From Deltaproteobacteria bacterium (GTDB lineage: Bacteria; Desulfobacterota; Binatia; Binatales; Binataceae), in the NCBI GenBank assembly GCA_021786815.1, contig JAJYMR010000375.1, positions 1 to 9,587 on the forward strand: DNA of 9,587 nt, in the 5' to 3' direction. This document shows positions 1 through 6,478 of this stretch, one piece after another; position 1 is the stretch's first letter, and every line of letters begins with the position of its first letter. The notes beneath the pieces were generated by a model that was given only the letters and a program-made list of their open reading frames with translations, did no database searches and was not told the origin of the DNA. The position numbers and the translations under genes are program-made.

Positions 1-33
1 GCGACGGCTCGTCGAAGCCCGGGCGCCGAGCGC

Positions 34-435
34 TCAGAAGACAAACCCATTTCCCCGCGTGGCTGGGCCGGTTGGGCGGTTGGTGCAATAGGGTTCGGGG
101 CCGGTCGCGCCGGAGCTTCTGCGCTCAGCGAGCAATTTCTTCAGGTCGCTCTCGCACTTGTTGTTCCCGGCGGAATAGAAACGATAGCGATATGCCCTGG
201 ACCCGGGGGCGGGCGGCTCAACCAGGACAGGACCTCCGAATTTCGATGCTTCCTCGGGCGTAAAGCCCAAATCGGCGGGCTTCAACTCGGCCGGGGGCGC
301 GCTCGATTTCCAGATCGGCACTCCCGGCAATCCGACCGATTGAAGATTACCCTGCGAGTCTTCAGTCCATTGAAAGCATGCCGAAACAGCACATGTGCAG
401 ATCAGAGCAAGCGCGAAAAGTTTCGCACGCGACAA
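34..435 (-). CDS. Predicted small lipoprotein of unknown function
   Basis: I do not recognise the family. The frame is open back to a TTG at 555, but I prefer the TTG at 435 (133 residues). It begins directly with a textbook lipoprotein signal (MSRAKLF, then a hydrophobic stretch, then the lipobox VSAC with Cys20), and AGAGGGGG lies about 9 nt upstream of it. The longer start would put 40 polar residues before the signal peptide. After Cys20 the protein is Pro/Gly-rich, with short segments LPGVPIW and LGFTPEEASKFGGP, a basic/aromatic stretch RAYRYRFYSAG, and two more cysteines (about 94 and 117) that could form a disulfide. It should be exported and lipid-anchored, as inferred from the signal alone. 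It lies 120 nt downstream of the aminopeptidase gene, so it may have its own promoter. The lipoprotein call is fairly safe; no function is assigned. Confidence 0.7.
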   Translation of the reverse strand: MSRAKLFALALICTCAVSACFQWTEDSQGNLQSVGLPGVPIWKSSAPPAELKPADLGFTPEEASKFGGPVLVEPPAPGSRAYRYRFYSAGNNKCESDLKKLLAERRSSGATGPEPYCTNRPTGPATRGNGFVF

Positions 436-491
436 GGAACGCGGCCCCCTCTGAAGCGGGATTTCCCGCACACTCTCCGCTCTCAGCTCAT

Positions 492-521
492 CGTATAATC
501 CGGTGCGGCTTCCCTGTGCAA
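492..521 (-). promoter_or_regulatory. Possible promoter for the lipoprotein gene
   Basis: On the minus strand, TTGCAC (521-516) and TATACG (497-492) are separated by 18 nt. They lie in the 120-nt gap between the aminopeptidase stop and the preferred lipoprotein start, which would give a leader of about 50 nt. The match to a sigma-70 consensus is only partial, especially at the -35 box. In a GC-rich genome the local AT-rich patch GATTATACGAT stands out, which is the main reason to list it. Confidence 0.25.
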
Positions 522-555
522 GCTTTTGGTTCGGTTGTCGTTGACAAGGAGTCAA

Positions 556-1875
556 TTAACCGATAGTCAGCGCTTCGATGTCGGAAATGTTCTTAGGGAC
601 CGCGGAGGTCATCACTTCGTGGCCGGTGGGCGTCACCAGCACGTCGTCTTCTATCCTGATCCCGATACCGCGAAAACTCTCCGAGGTCTCTTCGTCGTCG
701 GGCGCGATATAGAGTCCCGGCTCAACCGTCAGAACCATCCCTGGTTCAAGCGCGCGCGACTCGCCGCCGACGCGGTAAAGCCCCACGTCGTGAACGTCCA
801 TCCCGAGCCAATGGCTGGTGCGATGCATGTAGAAGCGGCGGTACGAACCACTCGCGATTATTTCGTCCTTCGAGCCCGTGAGCAGCCCGAGATGGCGCAT
901 TCCCTCGACCAGCACCTCAACGGCCGCATTATGCGGATCCTCGACGCGGACGCCCGGCTTTATCGTCTCGATCGCCTTCAGTTGCGCTTCGAGCACGACC
1001 TCGTAAACCGCGCGCTGCAGAGAACTGAAGCGCGCGTTGACCGGAAAGGTGCGCGTGACGTCGGAGGCGTAAAACCGATACTCGCATCCAGCGTCGATCA
1101 GCAGAAGTTCGCCCTGGCGAAGCTCGCGATCGTTGGTGACGTAATGGAGCACGGCGGCGTTGGGGCCGCTCGCGATTATCGAAGGATAACTCGGGCCGGC
1201 CGCGCCGTTTTTGCGAAACGTGTAATCGACCAGCGCCTCGACCTCCCACTCCATCATCCCGCCGCGCGCCTCGGCCATCGCGCGCTTGTGAGCCTCGGCG
1301 GAGATAGCGATCGCGCGGCGCATCAGTTCGAGTTCGCCCGGCTCCTTCTTAAGGCGCGCCTCGTGGAGAATCTCGCGGGGTTCGAAGATGGCCGATGGTC
1401 CCGCTCCGGTGCGCGGACGCATCGCCTGCGCCGCATGAACCATCGCAAGCACGCGGCGGTTCATCTGCTCGTCGGGACCGATTCCGTAATACAGGCGCTC
1501 GGCCTTCTCCAGGTAGCGCGGCACGATCTTGTCGAATTCGTCGATCGTGTAAGCCTTGTCGGCGCCGTAGTCGAGCATCGCGCCTTCCACACCCGCGCGT
1601 TTTCCGGTCCAGGTCTCGCGCTCCTTGTCGCGCGGCAGCACGAACATGGCGAATTCGCCGTCGGGATGGCCCGGAGCGAGGATCGCGGCCGAATGCGACT
1701 CGGTAAACCCGGTCAGGTAATAAAGGTCATTGTCCTGGCGATAGACGTACTCGACGTCGTTGGAGCGCACCGCGACGGGCGCGCTCGGAAGTATCGCGAC
1801 AGCGCCCTCGCCTATTGCAGCGAGAAACCGCTTGCGCCGTTCCCGGAAAATTTCGTCTTTAGCGGCGGCAGCCAT
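556..1875 (-). CDS. pepP: Xaa-Pro aminopeptidase (aminopeptidase P, M24B family)
   Basis: Cytosolic dinuclear-metal peptidase that removes the N-terminal residue from peptides with proline at position 2. With the ATG at 1875 it is 439 residues, close to the roughly 440 of E. coli PepP. An upstream in-frame GTG at 1893 is open, but the ribosome site AGGGAGAGG then lies inside the extension, 6 nt before the ATG, so the ATG is the start. The N-terminal aminopeptidase P domain (FRERRKRFLAAI...YRQDNDLYYLTGF) is followed by the pita-bread catalytic domain. All five metal ligands are visible: Asp261 (LLIDAGCEY), Asp272 (ASDVTRTFP), His355 (TSHWLGMDVHDVG), Glu385 (LTVEPGLYI) and Glu409 (GIRIEDDVLVT), nearly the same numbering as E. 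coli. It starts 62 nt after the SMP-30-like gene, so co-transcription is plausible, though no functional link is obvious. Confidence 0.95.
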   Translation of the reverse strand: MAAAAKDEIFRERRKRFLAAIGEGAVAILPSAPVAVRSNDVEYVYRQDNDLYYLTGFTESHSAAILAPGHPDGEFAMFVLPRDKERETWTGKRAGVEGAMLDYGADKAYTIDEFDKIVPRYLEKAERLYYGIGPDEQMNRRVLAMVHAAQAMRPRTGAGPSAIFEPREILHEARLKKEPGELELMRRAIAISAEAHKRAMAEARGGMMEWEVEALVDYTFRKNGAAGPSYPSIIASGPNAAVLHYVTNDRELRQGELLLIDAGCEYRFYASDVTRTFPVNARFSSLQRAVYEVVLEAQLKAIETIKPGVRVEDPHNAAVEVLVEGMRHLGLLTGSKDEIIASGSYRRFYMHRTSHWLGMDVHDVGLYRVGGESRALEPGMVLTVEPGLYIAPDDEETSESFRGIGIRIEDDVLVTPTGHEVMTSAVPKNISDIEALTIG

Positions 1876-1937
1876 CCAACACCTCTCCCTCACCAGACAG
1901 TTTAGAGAAGCGCGCCGCGGCTTGCATCACCCCTGCC

Positions 1938-2780
1938 CTACGGCCATCCCGCGCCCGGCACTTCGACCCGCGCGATTTCGATCCGCGACGCCGGCTTCGC
2001 GCGGCACTGGTCCGGATCGACCGTCGGCGCGGTCAGAATGAAAAGCGTGCGGCGGTCGGGACCGCCGAGCGCGCACGCGATCGACAACTGGCTCGTCTTG
2101 ATCCGCTCGGCGACGCGTCCGCCCTCGAACACGCGAAGCGTCTCGTTGCTGAACGGCGAGGCCACCCAGATTGCTCCCTCGGCGTCGAGCGCGATTCCGT
2201 CGGGCACGGCTTCGCCAAGATCGGCCCATACGCGGCGATTCGCGAGCGAACCGTCGCCCTGGATATCGAATGCGGTCAGCCGATGCCCCATCGATTCACC
2301 GACGATCAGCGTTCGCCCGTCGGGCGTGATAACGGCGCCGTTGGGAAACATCAGGTCGCGCGCGACGACGCTAGCGGCGCCCTGCGGCGTCACCATCACG
2401 AGTTCAGCCGGCTTTTGCGCCTCGTCGGTGTAGAGGTTGTAACCGAAATTACCGACGTACGCGCGGCCCTTGCCGTCAACGACCATGTCGTTGCAATGGA
2501 AGGCGGCAAGCGCGCCTAAATCGGCGTGAACCTTGAGCCCGTCCGCGTCCAGGCGCATCAGCTTGCGGTCGGTCATCGAGACCACCAGCATCCGACCGTC
2601 CGGCAGCCATCCGAGGCCCGACGGCCAGTTGGGAACCTCGCAGACGACGCTGGTTGCGCCGTTCAGATCGACGGTCATCACCTTGTGCGCGTGCATGTCG
2701 GAGAAGTAGAGCCTTCCTTCATGCCATCGCGGCCCTTCGGGGAACATCAGATGGTCGAGCAGAACCTCGAGCGTTCTCAT
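1938..2780 (-). CDS. SMP-30/gluconolactonase/LRE-family protein
   Basis: Six-bladed beta-propeller metalloenzyme of the SMP-30/regucalcin/gluconolactonase family, whose characterised members hydrolyse sugar lactones or related esters. The protein has 280 residues, normal for the family. The usual metal-binding positions are present: Glu15 (LMFPEGPRW), Asn97 (FHCNDMVVD), Asn147 (LMFPNGAVITPDGRTL) and Asp194 (VPDGIALDAEG). Repeated blade motifs such as GWLPDGRMLVVS and DAEGAIWVAS support the fold. There is no signal peptide, so it is probably cytoplasmic. The ATG at 2780 has AGGTG 7 nt upstream, and the gene begins 26 nt after the stop of the Asp-containing CoA-transferase, so it probably shares that operon. 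The substrate is unknown; members called lactonases from sequence alone often act on other esters, and the CoA-transferase context hints at a non-sugar acid or lactone. Confidence 0.9.
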   Translation of the reverse strand: MRTLEVLLDHLMFPEGPRWHEGRLYFSDMHAHKVMTVDLNGATSVVCEVPNWPSGLGWLPDGRMLVVSMTDRKLMRLDADGLKVHADLGALAAFHCNDMVVDGKGRAYVGNFGYNLYTDEAQKPAELVMVTPQGAASVVARDLMFPNGAVITPDGRTLIVGESMGHRLTAFDIQGDGSLANRRVWADLGEAVPDGIALDAEGAIWVASPFSNETLRVFEGGRVAERIKTSQLSIACALGGPDRRTLFILTAPTVDPDQCRAKPASRIEIARVEVPGAGWP

Positions 2781-2806
2781 CGCCTGACACCTATTCGCGC
2801 GCGAAT

Positions 2807-4054
2807 TCAGTCGAGCGCGCCTTTTTTCCTGAGTTCATCAAGTTCGGCGCGGCTGTAGCCGAGCGTGCGCGTCAGCACTTCGTCGGTATGTTGCCCGATG
2901 GTCGGCGCGGCGGAGCGCACTTCGCACGGCGTTTCACTCATCCGCCACGGGATTCCGCAATGCTGCTTCACGCCGACTTCGGGATGCTCCTTGCGGACGA
3001 AATAGTTGCGCGCGGCCAGATTCGGATCGTCGGAGAGATACCTGGCGTCGGCTACCACGCCGGCCGCGACGCCTGCCTTCTGCAATTCCTCGACGGCCGA
3101 CTTGGGGTCGCGAGTCGAGGTCCATGCGGTGACGATCGCTTCGAGTTCGTCCTCGTTGCTCTTGCGCGCGGCGAGCGTCTTGAAGCGCGGATCGTCGGCG
3201 AGTTCCGACCGTCCCATCGCGCGGGCGAGCCGGCCCCATTCGGCGTCGTCGGCGCACACGACCGAAATCCAGCGGTCAACGGTCAAATCGGCGATCTTGT
3301 CGGGCCAGTCGAGGCATTTGAAGTTGCCGTGCGGCGCCATCTGCGGATCGCGATTGCCGTTTCGCTCGGGCTCGCGCCCGTTCATCGTGTATTCGAGCGT
3401 CCCCTCGGCGAGCAGATCGATCGCGCACTCCCACTGGCTCATCTCGACGTACTGGCCCTCGCCGGTGCGCGCCCGATGGTACAGGGCCATCAGCACCGCG
3501 AGCGCGCCGTGCGCTCCCGCGTTGGGATCGGCGTAGCTGAATCCCGCGTGCATCGGCGGCCACCCCTTGTATCCTGTCAGCGAGGAGAGCCCCGAAAGCG
3601 GCACCTGCGCGGGACCGTAGGCCACGAAGTCCTTGTACGGGCCGGTGTCGCCATAGCCGGTAAGCGAAATCATAATGATGTCGGACTTGAGCTTCTTCAC
3701 TTCGGAATAACCGAAGCCCAGGCGCTCCATCACACCGGCGGCGAAATTGTTGGTCACGACATCGCTTGCCTTGATAAGACGGCGCGCGACCTCATGGGCC
3801 TCGGGATGGTTGAAATTCAGCGTTATCGACTTCTTGCCCTGGTTGTACTGGTTGAAATAGCCCGAGCAGTTCGGCCCGCTGAATTTGCCGTCGGGCCACG
3901 GCGGGAGCATCCGGGTGACGCACGGACGCGTGGTGGTTTCGATACGAATGACTTCGGCTCCGAGATGGGCAAGCTGGAGCGTGCCGTAGGGACCGGCCCA
4001 GACCCACGTGAAGTCGGCGATTCTGATTCCTTCAAGCGGCAGCTTCTTCGCCAT
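2807..4054 (-). CDS. Family III CoA-transferase (CaiB/BaiF), catalytic-type subunit
   Basis: Transfers CoA between an acyl-CoA donor and a carboxylic acid through an enzyme-bound mixed anhydride and thioester on an aspartate. The protein has 415 residues, standard for the family. The N-terminal Rossmann-like part reads LEGIRIADFTWVWAGPYGTLQLAHLGAEVIRIE when read in segments; NQGKKSITLN, ISLTGYGDTGPY and RTGEGQYVEMSQ are further family landmarks. Asp176 in SYADPNAGAHGA sits where formyl-CoA transferase has its catalytic Asp169. The C-terminal part (WRMSETPCEVRSAAPTIGQHTDEV) is the typical closing segment. Its ATG shares one base with the stop of the preceding CoA-transferase gene (TGATG), so the two are translationally coupled. 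The substrates cannot be read from the sequence. See the findings for the likely heteromeric partnership. Confidence 0.93.
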   Translation of the reverse strand: MAKKLPLEGIRIADFTWVWAGPYGTLQLAHLGAEVIRIETTTRPCVTRMLPPWPDGKFSGPNCSGYFNQYNQGKKSITLNFNHPEAHEVARRLIKASDVVTNNFAAGVMERLGFGYSEVKKLKSDIIMISLTGYGDTGPYKDFVAYGPAQVPLSGLSSLTGYKGWPPMHAGFSYADPNAGAHGALAVLMALYHRARTGEGQYVEMSQWECAIDLLAEGTLEYTMNGREPERNGNRDPQMAPHGNFKCLDWPDKIADLTVDRWISVVCADDAEWGRLARAMGRSELADDPRFKTLAARKSNEDELEAIVTAWTSTRDPKSAVEELQKAGVAAGVVADARYLSDDPNLAARNYFVRKEHPEVGVKQHCGIPWRMSETPCEVRSAAPTIGQHTDEVLTRTLGYSRAELDELRKKGALD

Positions 4055-5262
4055 CAGATGACACCCTTGTTGATGAGCTGGTTCAATCGCGCCTTCTCGA
4101 GACCCAACCGCCCGCCGAAGACCTCTTCATTATGCTGTCCGAGCGTCGGCGCGGGACGGCGGATCTCCCACGGCGTCTTTTCGTACTTGAGCGGCGCGCC
4201 GGGATACTTGTGCGTGCCGGCAACGGGCTGCGCGATTTCGACGAAGAAGCCGCGCGCCTTCAGATGCTCGCTGTTCAGCAGATCGCCCATCGTCGAGACC
4301 GGCGCGAGCGGAACTCTTTTCGCCTGTGCGGCCTTGTAAAGCCCGAGCACGGTCTGCTGGCTCACGTATTCGCCGAGGAAGACCTTGAGCGCGTCCCAGC
4401 TTGCGGCGCGCTTGAAACGGTCGGCGAAGATGTCCTCCTTGGCCCATTCCGGGCTTCCCATCACTTCGACCAGCCGGTCCCACTGATGGTCTTCGATGCA
4501 GCAGATGTAGATGTAGCCGTCCTTGGCCTCCATCGTTTCGACTGGCGCAATCGGCTTCGCTCCAAGCCGGTTCGCGACCGTTTTCATATACGGCCAGTAC
4601 TCGAAGGTCATCTCGAGCATCGACGCGATCGTCTCCTGCAGCGAGACCTCGACATGCTGACCTTCGCCGTCGCGCAGCCGAGCCATCAGCGCGCCCATCG
4701 TGGCCACCGCGCCATGCACTCCGCCTTGATAACCCGACTGATGACCGAAGGTCTTGAGCGGGGGAAGTTCGGGATGCTCAGGGCCGCCGCCGTTGAGGAC
4801 GCACACACCGCCCGCCGCCCAGACCGTGAGATCCTCGGCGCGCCAGTTCCGATAGGGGCCGTCGATACCCCACGGAGTGATCGAGGTCATGATGAGCCTC
4901 GGGTTCACCCTGGCAAGCCGCTCATAGGTGAGCCCGACGCGGTCCATCTCGGGCGGCACGACGTTGTGGATCAGGATGTCCGCGCCGGCGATGAGCCGTT
5001 CGAAGAGTTCGAAGCCCTCGGGCGTCGCAACGTCGAGCGTGACGCCGAGCTTGTTCGTGTTGAGATAAAGGAAGAGGCCGCTCTTTTCGGGATGCGCCTC
5101 GTCGCGGGGAAACGGGCCGCGCCTTCGCGAGCTGTCGCCGATGCGCGGGCGCTCTATTTTGATCACCTCGGCGCCCATGTCGGCCATCAGCTTCGACGCG
5201 TACGGGGCTGAGACAAGCTCGCCCAGTTCAACGATCTTCAAGTCGGATAATGCGCCTGCCAT
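4054..5262 (-). CDS. Family III CoA-transferase (CaiB/BaiF) lacking the catalytic Asp
   Basis: A 402-residue member of the CaiB/BaiF fold. The opening LKIVELGELVSAPYASKLMADMGAEVIKIE (read in segments), the NTNKLGVTLDV segment, ITPWGIDGPYRNW and DGEGQHVEVSLQE all match family landmarks, as does the C-terminal PAPTLGQHNEEVFG. When aligned by hand to the neighbouring paralogue through the shared HGA..12 residues..DGEGQ/TGEGQ block, the catalytic Asp position falls on Gly177 in FGHQSGYQGGVHG, and no acidic residue lies nearby. This suggests a non-catalytic or structural subunit, or a diverged enzyme. GGAG lies 5 nt upstream of the ATG at 5262. It is translated just before the Asp-containing paralogue, with a 1-nt stop/start overlap, which supports a two-subunit enzyme. 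The family call is secure; the loss-of-catalysis reading rests on a manual alignment. Confidence 0.9.
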   Translation of the reverse strand: MAGALSDLKIVELGELVSAPYASKLMADMGAEVIKIERPRIGDSSRRRGPFPRDEAHPEKSGLFLYLNTNKLGVTLDVATPEGFELFERLIAGADILIHNVVPPEMDRVGLTYERLARVNPRLIMTSITPWGIDGPYRNWRAEDLTVWAAGGVCVLNGGGPEHPELPPLKTFGHQSGYQGGVHGAVATMGALMARLRDGEGQHVEVSLQETIASMLEMTFEYWPYMKTVANRLGAKPIAPVETMEAKDGYIYICCIEDHQWDRLVEVMGSPEWAKEDIFADRFKRAASWDALKVFLGEYVSQQTVLGLYKAAQAKRVPLAPVSTMGDLLNSEHLKARGFFVEIAQPVAGTHKYPGAPLKYEKTPWEIRRPAPTLGQHNEEVFGGRLGLEKARLNQLINKGVI

Positions 5263-5324
5263 CGATGCTCCATGTTCGGGGCGGACCCGGCATCCGAGCC
5301 ATTAGCCGCGTCCGGCGGTTGACA

Positions 5325-5597
5325 CTATTCGGGAAATACCTTGCGGAAGGGCTTCACCTCAACCCGGTTGAACACGCCGCCGGTTGTGTACGGATCGCTC
5401 TGGGCGAACGCGAGCGCATCGGCTTCGCTGTCCATGTCCACGATAATCAGGCTGCCGCTTCCATCGGTGAACGGCCCCGCGATCGCCACCTTGCCGCGCT
5501 CGGCGAGCGGCCTCAGGTTGTCGAGATGGGCCGGGCGCAATTTGGGACGGAGTGCGGCGCCGTCGGGACCGTCATGTCCGATAATCACAAACAGCAT
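5325..5597 (-). CDS. YCII-family small protein (YciI-like)
   Basis: A 90-residue protein of the YCII fold, a ferredoxin-like alpha/beta domain found alone or fused to other domains. Landmarks are the start MLFVIIGHDGPDG, the conserved His24 in RPAHLDNLRPLAE, the glycine turn GPFTDGSGSLIIVD, and Asp68 in FAQSDPYTTGGVF. The His/Asp pair is the proposed active site of the family; haloacid-type or peroxide-linked chemistry has been suggested for some members, but most have no known reaction. It precedes the CoA-transferase pair by 62 nt in the same direction and may be the first gene of that operon. No strong Shine-Dalgarno is visible: AUAGG lies about 11 nt before the ATG. Confidence 0.88.
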   Translation of the reverse strand: MLFVIIGHDGPDGAALRPKLRPAHLDNLRPLAERGKVAIAGPFTDGSGSLIIVDMDSEADALAFAQSDPYTTGGVFNRVEVKPFRKVFPE

Positions 5598-5638
5598 AGG
5601 AAAAGGCCTATCCGAGAGAACTTCGGAAACGTTCTAAT

Positions 5639-5695
5639 TAGCACGCCTTGCGCCGACTTCCCAAACAGCGCGGGCGCGAAATGACAGGCGTGCTA
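5639..5695 (-). terminator. Inverted repeat overlapping the EcfT stop, possible terminator
   Basis: Perfect 10-base arms TAGCACGCCT (5639-5648) and AGGCGTGCTA (5686-5695) enclose 37 bases, within which GCGCC (5650-5654) and GGCGC (5673-5677) can add an inner 5-bp stem. The arm at 5686-5695 contains the EcfT stop codon. Reading on the minus strand, the stem is followed by AUUAGAACGUUU, which is not a real U-tract, so intrinsic termination is uncertain. It could instead stabilise the 3' end of the transporter mRNA. Its position between the ECF operon and the YCII gene fits a transcript boundary. Confidence 0.35.
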
Positions 5696-6478
5696 GCCGG
5701 TGGGAATCGCGCCGAGGCCGCTATAGTAAATCCAGAAGGAAACGGCGCCGAGCGCAAGCAAGAACGCGAACGCAGCCGCGTCGCGCGGATGCATCCGGTA
5801 TTCGATAAAGCTGGTCGGGCGATGGGTTCGGCCGAAGCCGCGCGCCTCCAGCGCCATCGCCATGTTGTTCGCCTTGCGAAGCGCCCCCATAAAGACCGGC
5901 ACGACGACCGGAACGTAGCGCCGGATACGCTCGAACGGCCCGCCCGCGTCGAAGTCGTAGCCGCGAAGCCGCTGCGCATCGACGACGGTCAGCGCGGATT
6001 CCATGAACAGCGGCACAAGCCGAAACGCGAGCGTTATCGTAAAGCCGAGCCGGTACGGAAGCCCAAGGCGCGAAAGCCCCACAGCCAGCTCTTCGACCTT
6101 CGTGCCCGAGAGAAACAGCACCGAGGCGAGCACCAGCGCTCCGACCTTGAGTCCGCGTCCGAACCCGAACATCAGCGACGCCTCGCTCACATAAAAAGGC
6201 GGAAGCGTGATCAGCGGCTTGCCCACCCGGTAGAACAGCATCCAGGTGAGCATCGTCGGCACGATTATCAGGATGAAGAACCATCGGAACCGATACACGT
6301 TCTCCCACGCACCCATCATCAGCGCGATCGCGAGAACGATTAGCGCAAGCGGCATCAGCGCGAGCGGATTGTCCACCCAGTAGATCGACCAGAACACGAC
6401 GAACAGCCCGAAGACCTTGGCCGTCGGATGGAGCCGATGGACGAAGGAGTCGCGCTCGATATAAAGCGTGGTCTTCAT
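5693..6478 (-). CDS. ecfT: ECF transporter transmembrane coupling protein EcfT
   Basis: Inner-membrane scaffold of an energy-coupling factor importer; it links the two ATPase domains to the substrate-binding S component. I chose the ATG at 6478 (261 residues): it overlaps the ATPase stop as ATGA and gives the normal EcfT/CbiQ beginning MKTTLYIERDSFVHRLHPTAKV. An ATG or alternative start 21 nt further up would only add residues inside the ATPase gene. Hydrophobic segments lie at about 22-58, 65-82, 108-125, 145-165 and 235-255. The two Arg-Gly coupling motifs in the long cytoplasmic helices are present: AQRLRG (168-173) and EARG (211-214), each expected to bind a groove in one ATPase domain. 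It is the last gene of the S-A-T operon. EcfT rather than a metal-specific CbiQ is inferred from the absence of cobalt or nickel partner genes nearby. Confidence 0.93.
   Translation of the reverse strand: MKTTLYIERDSFVHRLHPTAKVFGLFVVFWSIYWVDNPLALMPLALIVLAIALMMGAWENVYRFRWFFILIIVPTMLTWMLFYRVGKPLITLPPFYVSEASLMFGFGRGLKVGALVLASVLFLSGTKVEELAVGLSRLGLPYRLGFTITLAFRLVPLFMESALTVVDAQRLRGYDFDAGGPFERIRRYVPVVVPVFMGALRKANNMAMALEARGFGRTHRPTSFIEYRMHPRDAAAFAFLLALGAVSFWIYYSGLGAIPTG

Noticed and set aside
535..555. Short inverted repeats TTGAC/GTCAA and TTGTC/GACAA just after the aminopeptidase stop as a terminator
   Set aside because: The stems are only five bases and no U-tract follows, so there is too little to call a terminator or operator.
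526..1905. Plus-strand open frame of 459 codons opposite the aminopeptidase gene
   Set aside because: It mirrors the whole pepP gene, which has all catalytic residues. The antisense translation shows no recognisable domain and is explained by GC-rich codon bias.
2654..4339. Plus-strand open frame of 561 codons opposite the CoA-transferase genes
   Set aside because: It spans three unrelated minus-strand genes and their junctions. Its composition is Arg/His/Gly-rich with no domain, as expected of an antisense shadow.
4132..5211. Plus-strand open frame of 359 codons opposite the Asp-less CoA-transferase
   Set aside because: Antisense shadow contained inside a clear family III CoA-transferase gene.
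5617..5635. Small inverted repeat AGAAC-9-GTTCT upstream of the YCII gene as an operator
   Set aside because: Five-base arms are expected by chance at this length and there is no nearby regulator or second copy to support it.
5648..6343. Plus-strand open frame of 231 codons opposite ecfT
   Set aside because: The translation is a low-complexity Arg/His/Glu-rich chain, while the minus strand encodes a complete EcfT with both coupling motifs.
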